From Verticillium longisporum (lineage: Eukaryota; Ascomycota; Sordariomycetes; Glomerellales; Plectosphaerellaceae), in assembly GCA_019188255.1 (NCBI GenBank), contig JAETXT010000001.1, positions 8,246,001 through 8,310,000 of the forward strand: 64,000 nucleotides of DNA. The letters are read 5' to 3'. A program made the position numbers and the translations under genes. This document shows positions 1 to 10,212 of this stretch, piece by piece (position 1 is the first letter of the stretch; the number at the start of each line of letters is the position of its first letter). The notes below the pieces were generated by a model. That model was given only the letters and a program-made list of their open reading frames with translations. It did no database searches and was not told where the DNA came from.

Positions 1-565
1 GATCGCTCTGACCAACGGCTTCTCGCTGCTGGGGCGTCTGCTACCCGGCATCGTGGCGGATCACATTGGCGCCTTCAACGTCCTCCTCATCATGGTTCCC
101 TTTACCTCCATCTTCACGGCGGCGCTGTTCATCCCGCTCACCAACAGCGCCGTCGGGCCACTCTACGCCTTTGCCTGCTTCTGGGGCTTCGGGTCAGGCT
201 CCTGGATCTCCATCATCCCTTGTAAGTGTCGATGCGCAGACCCCAAGAACCAGACCGCCCTGTTAACAGCTCGACAGTGTGCATAGCCAAGACTTGTTCT
301 CCGGCACATTTTGGAAGATACTATGGTCAGTTCACGACTCTTCTACTCCCAACACGCATCTGACCACAAACAGGCACGGCCACGTCAATGGTCAGCATCG
401 CCGCTTTGACAAGCATCTCCGCCGCAGGTCAGGTTCTGGAGACTTTCGGCCACAAGGCAGCGTCCGGCCTTTTCCTGGCTGTGGTTGTGCTTGGTGGCAT
501 CAGCATGTACATTGCCAAGTCGATGCTGGTGGGAAGCTTCGTCAAGGTGACAGCGAGGCTCTAGC
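1..565 (+). CDS. MFS monocarboxylate (MCT)-type transporter, 3' part
   Basis: The gene enters from the left edge, so only the C-terminal part is visible. Exons are 2-221, 278-325 and 374-565 (stop TAG 563-565), with introns of 56 bp (222-277, GTAAGT..CAG) and 48 bp (326-373, GTCAGT..CAG). The translation holds several hydrophobic helices, including the segment from NVLLIMVPF onward and SGLFLAVVVLGGISMYIA. It also has the loop pattern GRLLPGIVADHIG and the motif GSGSWISIIP followed by a conserved Ala-Lys-Thr-Cys-Ser-Pro stretch, which fits the second half of fungal monocarboxylate-permease-like MFS carriers. These proteins act at the plasma membrane; substrate cannot be inferred. Reading frame is intact across all three exons. 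Confidence 0.8.
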
Positions 566-1393
566 ATGGGAGACCCATTGAGCATAGACAAACATAGACA
601 GTAGAATAAAAGTGTCGCGACTGCCCATTCACAGAACCAACGTGACGTCCCGAGCCCTATATTTCTGTAAGAGCGACACAGACGTCTCCCGCATCAATAC
701 ACTCCTCAGCTTAGAAGCCCGTCACCTCGGCGAAGCTTGAGGATAAATTAAATGGAGACTCCGTCCCCTGTGGCTCGGATATGCCCAGGGCGTGCCTGAT
801 GTGTAGATCATGGAGAGCAGCCCTGCGACGGATATTGATATTGCCACAAGCACGCTGACGGTCCCTGCAGGACGGGAAATGCATTAATGCACTGGAGTCA
901 AAGGTCTTTCGGAGCCATGGATGTGGAACCGAGCTCCGATCTGGAGCAATACGCTGTGCCTGTGTCGGTCATGAAGGGAGCATAGTTCATGTCAAGAGCT
1001 GCGTGCCAAACTGCACTGGACCATGCCAGTTACAATTTCGCACCATTCCAAAGGAGAATCTTCGACATCAAAGCAGGCGAAAGCCTCTATTGTTTAGCCG
1101 ACGTTGGCTTACCGTGTTGAGAAATAAAGCAGCTGAGGGCTTCAACCTTACGTTTTCACACCATGGTGTGGGAGGTAGCCCAGGTTATTGTTCACAAGTG
1201 ACGCTCAGATAGCTTTCTTATGAGCACGAGTTTCTCATTAATAGCAAGCACTATGGTCTCGAAAAAGAAGCTCAAGGCCATCGGCATAGAGTTCTTTAGG
1301 CTTAAGCTTCAACGTCGTGTCCCCGTGAGGAAGCAAAGGAGCATATCGGCTAGAAACCCATCTCCAAAAGTCATCGCCATCGGAAAGAGTCTC
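566..1393. other. Intergenic stretch, no gene recognised
   Basis: About 830 bp between the convergent ends of the MCT-like transporter and the GPI-protein gene. It would contain both 3' flanks. The short open frames here have no recognisable domain or intron structure. Confidence 0.5.
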
Positions 1394-1963
1394 TCAAAGA
1401 ACAGCAAAAACACCACCCACGACACCGATCACGAGCGCCCCCACAGCAGCAAGCCCAACCTTCCCAGCAGCATCATTCGACTGGCCGCCGCCGCCATTGT
1501 TGCTTCCGCTGCTGCTCCCATCCCCCGCATCACCCCCTGAAGCCCCCGTAGCCTTGGCATCCGTGGCAAGGGCAATGGTCCCCGTGCAGGGCCCCGCAGA
1601 GCTCGAGTAATCGGCCGGGCACTTTTCGAGGGCGCTGGCCAGGTCGTTCTTGTTGTCGCTGTACCACTGCAAGACGTCACTCTGGTAGGACGACCAGTCG
1701 TCGGCGAGGCTACCAGGGACGAGGGTCTGCCAGGCGCAGGCGTCCGTGATGACGCCCGTGGCTGTCATGTAGTAGTCCGTGATGATGTCCTGGATCTCGG
1801 GTGGGGGCAGGGGCGCGTCAGCGGCGACTTCGAGGAGGGCTCCGATGCAGTCGCCCGAGTCGCCGAGGACCGAAGTGTCGGTCTGACGGGGTAGAAGGGG
1901 GAGGTGAGCGACGGCCGTTGCTGTGGCCGCGAGGAGGCCGAAGACCAGTGTGTAGGAAAGCAT
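1394..1963 (-). CDS. Secreted GPI-anchored-like protein (infection-structure-protein-like)
   Basis: Single-exon gene of 189 aa. I chose the ATG at 1963 because it puts a classic signal peptide first (MLSYTLVFGLLAATATAVA). The frame also extends upstream to 2065, but without a signal at its start. The mature part has a helical domain with spaced cysteines (DCIGALLEV, TDACAWQTL, LEKCP, GPCTG). A Gly/Ser/Asn-rich linker and a hydrophobic tail (LAAVGALVIGVVGGVFAVL) follow, as expected for GPI attachment near the SNDAAG segment. The pattern PPPEI...YY, WSSYQSDVLQWYSDN and LEKCP recalls fungal proteins annotated as infection-structure-specific; this is from memory of the family, not a search. Likely cell-surface. 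Confidence 0.7.
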   Translation of the reverse strand: MLSYTLVFGLLAATATAVAHLPLLPRQTDTSVLGDSGDCIGALLEVAADAPLPPPEIQDIITDYYMTATGVITDACAWQTLVPGSLADDWSSYQSDVLQWYSDNKNDLASALEKCPADYSSSAGPCTGTIALATDAKATGASGGDAGDGSSSGSNNGGGGQSNDAAGKVGLAAVGALVIGVVGGVFAVL

Positions 1964-2867
1964 GGTGAGGAGGAGTGACGCTACGTGGGAGAGAGTGGCT
2001 TGTCTCAGGAGGTTTCTTTGCTGCTGCTTTTGCACGTCAACATAAGTAGCACGATAATTTCTCAACGGCGTTATATATTTGTCGCAGTCCCAATCTCCAA
2101 CTCAGTGTCCGAGTTCGCTTCAAGCCTGTCTGCCTGTGGCTGATGAGTTCGGTCCCATATTATCCCGTGGATGCTGTTCCTGGACAAAAGCAATCCAGGT
2201 AGGCTTTCTCATATCAGCTCTACGCTGTATTTCAAAATTCAGCTGTGGAAATTAAAGGCTGGCGATCCATGTTCGCACGATACTGTTGGTCTGCCAAGCC
2301 ATCAGCGCGATACTCCTGTGGAGTCCAGATGTGGCAGGGATGACAAGTCAGGGACTGCGTGTGACACCGCGATAACAGACAGGCGGCCCATTCAGTAGAC
2401 TCAAATCTGCACATGTCCAAAGAAACACACGGCTGAAAACTTGTGGCTTTCTAAGGTTCTCGTCGTTGATCATATGCCGAACCGGCGCAACCGCCACCAC
2501 CAGTAATAAGGTTTTCAAGACGGAGCTATGACACGGGCAGTCTAACCCAAAGGGAAGTAACCATTTTCTCCTTACCAAGAGCAGAGTCGTTATTACAAGT
2601 GGTAGGCAGAACAATCACAGCAGCGAGTTCAGCCGCAGTACAGGCGGTTGAATGACTTGTTAGGGCTGAAGCTTGGCTGTTGATGCAGCCCTATGGTTGG
2701 CGCCGTGCTTGGACATGGGGGCGATGCACCGCCATGGCGGCATGCACGTAGTCGGAAATGTGACAGCCGCGGGACTGCTGCTTATGAGACATGAAATGAT
2801 AAGTAATAGCCACGATGGTGCCGATGCCAGCCTCATTAGCGTTGCCAGAGAAGAAAAGATGCCGGGG
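1964..2867. other. Intergenic stretch, no gene recognised
   Basis: About 900 bp. The right part shows long open frames on both strands only as shadows of the hydrolase gene. The part nearest 1963 is the presumed promoter of the GPI-protein gene. Nothing else recognised. Confidence 0.45.
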
Positions 2868-3722
2868 TTAGGTTGTCAACGAATCAGTACTGGACTCATT
2901 GCGCTGACCCTGACCCAAGGCGGCCAACATGTTGAGCAGAAACGGCGAAAACGCCTCCGTCTCAACTTCGAACCCCTGATGGTGTCCGGGAACGTCCCAA
3001 CGCAGGCACTCCAACACGTCTGCCAGCGCATAGGTAGCCCTCGCAAAGAAGGCGTCGCCGCTCCTCTCGCCCCTCATGATGCCGATGCTCGTGGCGTTTT
3101 TCCTGATGCGATGCAGGTTCGGCAGATACGAGGTGATGACAATAAACTCATTGTTCCAAAAGTTGGCCACATTGTGGCGCGGAGGGGGCACCGTCTTGGG
3201 TACGCCCTCAGCGTCGTACCCGTTGGCACCAAAGTATACATCCCACTTGGCACTGGCAGCTTCCCAGCCCTCTTCCTCCTTGAGGCGGTAGAAGTCCATG
3301 GCCCACTCCCAAATCTCGTTAGCATCCGGCATGATCAGGGCCGTGGCAGTTTCGTGGATGATGAGGTGTTCTACTCGCTCGGGGAAGTCGTGTGCGAACT
3401 GCAAACCGATGAGACCTCCCAGGGAGCTGCCGAAAATGGTGGACTTTTCGTGGCCAAGCGCCTGCATGACAGCCAATAGGTCGCGAGCCTGCTGGGGCGG
3501 GCTGATGAGACGGGGGTTGGGAGACTGGCTGGCAGACATCTGGCGACGGTCGTACGTGGCACACGTAAAACGGTTGGATAGGGCGGCCATGATGTTGTTG
3601 AACTGCCGGCCGTGACCGTTGCCGCCAGCTACGAAGACGAGCAGGGGACCAGAGCCTAGGTACCAGTAGTGGATGTCACAGTCCTCCGTGTTGACGGTGG
3701 CATAAGTGGGATTGAAGGTCAT
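2868..3722 (-). CDS. Alpha/beta hydrolase
   Basis: Intronless 284-aa protein with the alpha/beta hydrolase fold. The oxyanion region is VFVAGGNGHG (about residues 29-38). The nucleophile elbow is G-S-S-L-G-G with Ser100, a likely acid is Asp223 (RSGDAF), and the catalytic His is in PGHHQGFE (His247 or 248). There is no signal peptide or transmembrane helix, so it is probably cytosolic. The length is usual for small esterases, lactonases or epoxide-hydrolase-like enzymes; the substrate is not predictable from sequence. It lies about 1.1 kb from a short-chain dehydrogenase and 3 kb from a Baeyer-Villiger monooxygenase, which produces the kind of ester or lactone such hydrolases cleave. This functional link is inference. 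Confidence 0.85.
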   Translation of the reverse strand: MTFNPTYATVNTEDCDIHYWYLGSGPLLVFVAGGNGHGRQFNNIMAALSNRFTCATYDRRQMSASQSPNPRLISPPQQARDLLAVMQALGHEKSTIFGSSLGGLIGLQFAHDFPERVEHLIIHETATALIMPDANEIWEWAMDFYRLKEEEGWEAASAKWDVYFGANGYDAEGVPKTVPPPRHNVANFWNNEFIVITSYLPNLHRIRKNATSIGIMRGERSGDAFFARATYALADVLECLRWDVPGHHQGFEVETEAFSPFLLNMLAALGQGQRNESSTDSLTT

Positions 3723-4834
3723 GGTGGCGGCGATTCGACTATCCCGAAGATGTTGAAGTGGAAGAAGTGATAACTTGGGCCCGGACGATGATGCTTTGGC
3801 GCCTGAGATGGCCGATGAAGGAGAACAGCTTTGCCCAGCGTGCTCGTCTTTTATGGCACCTAGGCAGGCGGGGTTGTGGTGGAAGGACTGACGGATGGCC
3901 GACCGATGACCCGGTCAGCAGGTTGTTATCAGGCCATGCGATGCGCGGATTGAAATGATAGTCTGCGTGGTACTTTCGAAGACTGGTTCTCGCAGTTCCA
4001 AAGTAGCTGCAGGCAGCCATCTGTGTCGATCATTTGTCTGGGGAATACAACGCTATGCTGACGAAGACGGGGAGAAGTGAAGTGGCGTTTCGGTTCGGGG
4101 CCGAATCGGCAGGTCAGGAAGAACGTTGCACGAGTCCACGAGCCATCTTACCATTTAGCTCTGGCGAAGAGATCGTGCGGCGACGTCATCCATCGGCCTT
4201 GGGAAAAGCGGTTTTACACCTAGACAGACGTTTCTCATGAGCCTCCTCAGACTCAGAAGAGGTAGTTGGGGTAGAGAGGGAGGTGTAGTGTAGATGGCGG
4301 GCTTGTCTTCTCACGTCAGCCACGTGTGGTGACTGCCCTGTGATAAATGACCAGAAAGCTCACCCAATACCTACCTAAGGTACCTTAGGTAGGCTGGGAC
4401 ATGGTGCCGGCGATGGTTGCTGGCAGGCGAGTTCCTTCCAAACGAAGAAGGCAGTAGCGGGAATAGGGGAAGAACGAGGGAGAATAATTGACTCCTGGCT
4501 GCCCCGAGATGCCGGGTCTTCTTTCCCAGGTCTGGGGTCGAGACGCTGCGGGAAGTTCCATCCCAGCAGCAGGTGCCCCCCTGTTAGGTAGCCTGGCAAG
4601 CCTGGCCATGGACAGAAGGGGCGGATAACGAGATCCCCCACATGATCTCTTCCATCTTTCTCACGCAAATCTATCACGACGCCTTCACGTCCGAATTGCC
4701 GTGGACAGATTCAACTGGTGGCTGAAACCCAGAGAGATTGCGAAAATGGCAAAAGCCTGGTTCGAATGTTCGGGAAGACACACCCTGCCCGTCATGGAGC
4801 ACCGCACCACGACCAGCGCTAAATAGGAGCGATC
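3723..4834. other. Divergent intergenic region with a 24-bp palindrome
   Basis: About 1.1 kb shared by the hydrolase (minus) and the dehydrogenase relic (plus), so it should hold both promoters. It carries a perfect 24-bp palindrome at 4370-4393. No additional gene is supported; the open frames here lack family motifs. Confidence 0.5.
4370..4393. repeat. Perfect 24-bp palindrome centred on GGTACC
   Basis: The sequence equals its own reverse complement over 24 bases, with core CCTAAGGTACCTTAGG and symmetrical arms CCTA/TAGG. Related AGGTACCT cores occur elsewhere in intergenic DNA of this window (for example near 9475, 38880 and 51978). It is a dispersed short palindrome of unknown role. Confidence 0.8.
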
Positions 4835-5798
4835 ATGTCCATCACGACTACATCCCAGGGCCACAGACAATCGAACCCTCGCTGGCTCCATAGAACCATG
4901 TCCAGCGCACCTAACGGCACCGACAACCATGGCAGGGTGGCCATCATCACGGGTGGCGCTTCTGGCATGGGCCTTGCCGTAACGCAGCGTCTCTCCGCCC
5001 AAGGCTGGGTCGTCGCCATTCTCGACTTCAACGAAAAGGCTGGCCAAGAAGCCGCCTCTTCAATCCCGAACACGGTATTTCTCCAGACAGACGTCTCATC
5101 ATGAGCCTCTCTTGCGAAGGCGTTCGACGACACCTTTGAGCGCTTCGGCACGATTCACTTCGTTTTTGCCAATGCCGGCATTGTGGAGCACGCCAATTTC
5201 TACGCTGTCCACGACACGACCAAGAGTCGCATTCCGCCCGAGCCAGACCAACGAGTTGTCGATATCAACCTCAAGTCCGTCATCAACACGACCTATCTTG
5301 CCCAGCACTACTTTCGCCTAAGTCCCCATGGCGGCAGCGACGGTGTGCTCGTCCTGAGGGGCAGCACTGTAACGCTCTACCCTGCCGAGTTTTGTGCCAT
5401 GTACGCCGCCGCCAAGGCTGGCGTGCTGAACTTGATGCGGTCCGTCGCCGTTCCTTTCCACCAAGTTGACGGCATCCGCACCTACACCATCTGCCCCGGG
5501 ACAGTGCGGACGAACCTTTTGTCGGCCGAGCGCTGGGGCGCATTTCCTGCAGCCTACTTCACCGCCGTCGAGACGGTGGCTGCCAGAGTCTGCATGTTGG
5601 TTACGGGCGGTGCCATGACCGACTCCAGCGGGAGGACCATTCCAGCCGGCGAAGACTACGGGCCTGGCTTGTGAGATTGCGGGCGACGAGTTCTACTGGC
5701 GCGACCCTGTGTCTTATTGCAACGAAGCGACGGCCAAAATGATGGAGGCCACGAGCATGCGTTTGCAATTGGCAAGCATGGATGCGACTGCGGAATGA
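4835..5798 (+). pseudogene. Short-chain dehydrogenase/reductase, two disruptions
   Basis: An SDR of the 15-hydroxyprostaglandin-dehydrogenase-like fungal type. The NAD(P)-binding motif is TGGASGMG, the NAG equivalent is FANAGI, a Ser lies in LRGSTVTLYP, and the catalytic pair is YAAAK with the usual 13-residue Ser-Tyr spacing. Starts are possible at 4835 or 4898; the second sits just before the domain. The frame is interrupted by TGA at 5102-5104, where relatives usually have Trp (DVSS-W-ASLAKAF). After DYGPGL near 5670 the frame must shift by one to recover the conserved tail (EIAGDEFYWRDP.. to the stop at 5796-5798). Removing one base makes the total length divisible by three. Either a recent pseudogene or sequence errors. 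Predicted role: NAD(P)-dependent alcohol oxidation or ketone reduction. Confidence 0.75.
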
Positions 5799-6063
5799 GC
5801 CTGAAGCTAGATCGTCAGGGCCGGAAGCGTCGGGCGGCGGCTCGATCCGACCATGACATCACAGCTACCGAACGCGACCTCCACCGCGTCATGGGAGCTT
5901 GACTTTGCTCCGACTCGACGGACCTGTTTTGACGTGCAATTCTTTCCTTCTTGCACAGCTTCATTGCCCGAATCACCATTCAATCGACCAACAGCACCTA
6001 CTTGATTAAGGAAAAAAAAGATTAAAAAAAAAAAGAACAAAACGTCGTCCCTCCAACCAAAAC

Positions 6064-6669
6064 ATGTCCGCCAACTCGCTCGCCGCCCTGCGCAAGTCGC
6101 CCCAGAGCGCGGAGCTCGCAGAACTCGCCGAGAAGCACCTTGAGCATGACCTGAAGCCCCAGGACCGCGACGCCCTCAAATCAGCTGCAGCGAAGGTCAG
6201 CTTCCATGCGACGGTCGGCTCGCTCGTGGGTCTCGGCCTCGGTGTCTTCATGGCCTACCGTCTGCGCCGCGCCCGCGCCGACATGTTCACGGCCTTCCGC
6301 GCTGCTGAAAAGCCGACCCATGTCCAGTTTGCCGACGGCCGAACAGGTAGGCTCTTCGCCGTCTGCACATGTTTCGGAGCCAAATGACTGACAATATCAG
6401 AACCCATCCCCAACATTGCGCCCTTTCTGAAACCGTCGACGGCGGGCGACATCGCAACGTATGGTCTCCTCGGTCTCGGCAGCCTGTTCCTCGGTGGCGA
6501 GACGGGCTTTCTGATAGGCTCATGGTCGGCGACGAGGGCCATTTCGCGCGACGCCGAGAGCAGACAGCGCATCGAGACGGCGTTCCGTCGGTTCAGGGCC
6601 GATGTGCTGCGCAAGCAGGCCGATCAGCTCGACGGCGGATCCAAGATTACCGATTTCCTATCTTTCTGA
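6064..6669 (+). CDS. Conserved small two-TM membrane protein, function unknown
   Basis: Two exons, 6064-6346 and 6401-6669, with a 54-bp intron (GTAGGC..CAG), give 183 aa in frame. The N-terminal half is helical and charged (AELAEKHLEHDLKPQDRD). Two glycine-rich hydrophobic segments follow: around VGSLVGLGLGVFMAYRL and around YGLLGLGSLFLGGETGFL. The rest is an Arg-rich amphipathic C-terminus (RQRIETAFRRFRADVLRKQ). The glycine-zipper-like helices and basic flanks would suit a mitochondrial or other organelle membrane, but this is inference. The gene has an A-rich stretch just before the ATG (6010-6040). I do not recognise a named family. Confidence 0.75.
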
Positions 6670-6897
6670 GGGATTTGGGGGTGGCTGGGTAGTCCATGTA
6701 ACTGCTAGCATGATTTCTATGAAGCGTCGTTTCCTTAACCTCTGCTCGCGTGTTGGCCAGGACAGACATGGCATCCTGGTTTGTTGAATGGATATACTGT
6801 TTATCCAGGTTTGGGGACACATGATGTGTGTTGGCGGATCATAACGAAACTCAAGGAAAGGCCAGGACTTCCTCGTCGTTGCAATTCTCGACGCGCC

Positions 6898-8837
6898 CTA
6901 CCAGACGTCGACCCCCTTCATCGTGCCCTCCTCTTGCCACGACCTGATCTCTCGCGCGTAAGCGTTCATTCCGAGTGCATACGGCGCCCCCCTAGCAATC
7001 TTCATGTGCGACGTCGGGTCCGCCCCCAGTGAGCCCTCGTTGTTATTGATGTTAGGCGCGCAGATACCCGCGCCCGCGAACCACGCCGCCCGCTGCATGA
7101 GCCTGCCGGCCCATGCCTCCTCGGCCTCGACCGTCGCCTCGACAACGACGCGGTCTGCAGCCAGCCCGCGCGCGGCGGCCCGACGGACGGCCTCGCCGAG
7201 GATGTAGCCGCAGTGCTCGGCCAGCACGTTTTGCACGTGGCTAAAGTTGGCCGACGCGCCCGTCTGCATGGGGCCCGAGAGGAAGAGGTTCGGGAACCCG
7301 TTCATCAGCACGCCGTGCAGCGTCGACGGGCCCTGGGCCTCCCACTTTTCGGCGAGCAGGCGGCCGTCGCGGCCGCGGATCGTCATGTTGGATGCCGTGC
7401 CGGGCTCGCCGAGGCCGACGACCGGCGAGCGGAAGCCGGTGCTGAGGACGAGGATGTCGAGGGGGTATTCTTTGCCAGCCGCGACGAGGCCCGTCGCCGT
7501 CGCCTTTTCGACGCCCCGGCCGTCCGTGTCGACGAGGTGCACGTTGGGCCGGTTGAAGGTCGCGAGGTAGTTGTCGCTGAAGGTCGGCCGCTTGCACCAC
7601 GTCGGGTACCACGCCTTGAGCGCCGCGGCCGTCGCCTTGTCCTCGACCACGTCGTCAACGTGCCTACGAATAGCGTCGGTGCGCGGCGCGTCGAGCGCGA
7701 GCAGCGCCCCGATGTGCGCCGGCACGTCCTCCATCGCGAGCGGCGCGTCGTGCGCCCCGCCGATGAGCGCCCTGTACGTCTTGGCCTGCGTCCACCCATC
7801 CCGGATCGTGTCCTCGACGCCCGGCTCGCCCGCCATGACGGCGCAGTACGTCTCTATGCGCCGCTTCTGCCAGCCGGGCTCGCCAGCCGTCATGGCCTTC
7901 CAGTCCTCGGCCCGCGTCTCGCGCTGGTGCTTCGGCGTCACCCCCGACGGCGTGCGCTGGAACACGTACAGCTCGCCCGCGTACTTGGCCAGCTCGGGGA
8001 TCACCTGAACGGCCGTCGCGCCCGTGCCGACAATGCCGACCCTCTTGCCGCGCAGCTTGGTCAGCTGCTGGTCGCGCGGCGTACCGCCCGTGATGCCGTA
8101 GTCGAAGCGCGCCGTGTGTGTTGCCGGGCCCTCAAACCCCTGTAGGGTGCGCGGTACCTTGGGGTGGTTGAGCACGCCGTTGGCGACAACGACAAACTGT
8201 GCTCGCACCTTCATCTCCACGTCGGCCTGGCCCGGCCCCCGACCCTGTCGGATCTTGGTGATCCACCGCACGGCGTCGGCGTCCCAGTCGTAGCTTCGCA
8301 CCGTCGACCGGAACACGCCCTTGTCGCGGAGGTCCCACTTGTCCGCCAGCACGCCGGCGTAGTCGAGCAGCTCGGGCCCGTACGAGAAGCGGTGCTTGGG
8401 CACGTAGCCCGTCTCCTCGAGAAGCGGCATGTACGTGTACCCTCCGTGTCGCACTGGAGGCCCGGGAATCGATTCCAGTACCACGTGCCGCCGAAGCCGC
8501 CGGCGCCGTCCACGAGACGAATGTCAGACGGCGAAATGCCCTGCTGGATGAAGTGGATTGCGTAGAGGAGGCCGCCGTAGCCCGCGCCGAGGATGAGAAC
8601 CTTGATGTCATCGCCGTTGCGCAGGGATGGGGGCTCGGCATTGAGCGCGTCATGGTCGACCCAAGGGTCTGAAGCGAGGGATTGGAGCCGACCCGAGTTG
8701 GTGAGCTCGACGTACTGCTCGACGCCCTCAGGGTGGAGCCGCTTTGCCTTTTCCTGCGCGTAACGGGCTTGCACGGCGGCGAAGTCGAGGCCCGTCTCGG
8801 CGTTGGGCTGCGCCTCCGGTTCAATGGCGTCACCCAT
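6898..8837 (-). CDS. Baeyer-Villiger (FAD) monooxygenase with one frameshift
   Basis: Intronless flavoprotein monooxygenase starting at 8837. Motifs in order: FAD Rossmann GAGYGG (in VLILGAGYGGLLYA), GGTWYWNRFPG, the BVMO fingerprint FEGPATHTARFD (F-x-G-x3-H-x3-F-D), the NADPH Rossmann GTGATA (KRVGIVGTGATAVQVIP), and STGF near the C-terminal third. Such enzymes insert oxygen next to a ketone to give an ester or lactone. The reading frame changes at about 8455-8460, between GLQCDTE and YTYMPLLEE. One missing base explains it, since 1940 nt plus 1 gives 647 codons (646 aa), a normal fungal BVMO length. No intron can explain the shift because coding similarity is continuous on both sides. As sequenced the protein would be truncated; read data should decide whether the lesion is real. 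Confidence 0.85.
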
Positions 8838-10212
8838 GATATCCTGTCGACTCTTGCGGGTTGTTTTCAGTGGCAGTCCTGTAGAGGCAAAATAGGTCAA
8901 GAAATTTACCTAGAAAGCAATAAAGATAAAGGTGAAATGCAGTTCCTCTCTCCCGCTGACCCGAAACTAAAAGGTTAAAAAACAGTTGGTCCCCCATGAT
9001 ATAGATATGCCTGCGCCCCAAGTCCAGGTGCGCCTGTGTTTGAAGGATCAACAAGCTTTCGCGAACAAGCTTTCGCCTCGAGAACCCTGGATCTCGCAGC
9101 AGCTCGCTAAGCGTGCCGATCCGGCGCCTAGTTGGTTCGACGCCTTCGTGGCCCTGCAGCCTCCGCAGGCGTGATCCAAGCGGGGGCACGGTGAGCACCC
9201 ATGGACGCGCGTTCGTACTCGTTCTCGAGACAAAGTTTCTGTTCTGCCATGAGTGCGACGCTATATGTCCTAGCTTCAAGCACGAAAGGCAAGTACAGGG
9301 AGTCATGCTGCATTGCGAAAGCGAGGAGCACCTCCGCGACGTTGGAGAGTCAAGAACAATTTTAGCGCATTGCAGGAGGTAAAAAAGGCAAACGTAAAAT
9401 GCCTATAAGCAGTCTGTTGATTAGCATGCCGTGCGAGGGGGTACTTCTGTCAAGGCAGGAAATGCTAGGAGATCTAGGTACCTGAGCATCTCGTCTGCCA
9501 TTTTGAGTAACCTGTTCGCTTGCCATGGTAGACGAATGCTGTGCACCTAGAGCAAGGCACTGCCACTGCCGGGTTTCGATGCAGATCTCGCCCAAATCGG
9601 CATCTCTGGTCCAGATCGGCTGCACCATCTGTACAACGTTGCGGGGATGACGCGGGTGGGTTCTGCAGGTGGGACGCATCGGGCGGCTTCTCGACTCCAA
9701 GACTTGCCCTTAGATACCGGGTACTGTGTATTTGTGTTCGTAGCTCTGGGGTATTGCAACGAGCAAATGCGGGATCAGTCGCTCGACATGGATGCGCCTA
9801 GCGTCTGCGTTCCGTCTTATGCAGCTTGTACGATAGCAAGTGCATGGACTGCCGTCGTCATGCTGCAACCTCAGCGAAGGATTAGACGGCTTGAGATGGG
9901 TTGCTTCAATGTCGTCGGTTCAAGACCATGCAAGCGCAGCCGAACTGAGCTGCGGAAGCGATGCATGCCGCCCCCAGGAGCGAAGGGTCGGTGAAACAGA
10001 TAGCCCGACAGCATGTCGCCAATTCGATCAACTCAGCCAATGGACGATGATGATCGACACGTTTGGTGGTCAAACTCGTCCCCGTGCGAGCGTTAGCCAA
10101 GGAGTGACTTTATCTTCAGAGCTCCATAAACCGTGTCTGCTGGATTCATGCATTGAGAGACCTTCGTCCACGACTGTCCCCCACACCAATTGCGTGGCGA
10201 AGATTGTTGGAC
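8838..10212. other. Intergenic stretch, no gene recognised
   Basis: About 1.4 kb upstream of the BVMO and of the cyclase relic. Several overlapping short open frames exist on both strands, but none shows a domain, signal peptide or splice structure I can support. Confidence 0.5.

Noticed and set aside
2673..3479. 268-codon plus-strand frame opposite the alpha/beta hydrolase
   Set aside because: Shadow of the hydrolase exon; no recognisable domain.
5102..5104. TGA in the SDR as a readthrough or selenocysteine codon
   Set aside because: Most fungi lack selenocysteine machinery, relatives have Trp here, and a second lesion follows in the same gene.
7213..8145. 310-codon plus-strand frame opposite the BVMO
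   Set aside because: Arg/Val-rich composition typical of antisense frames in GC-rich genes; the minus strand carries clear flavoprotein motifs.
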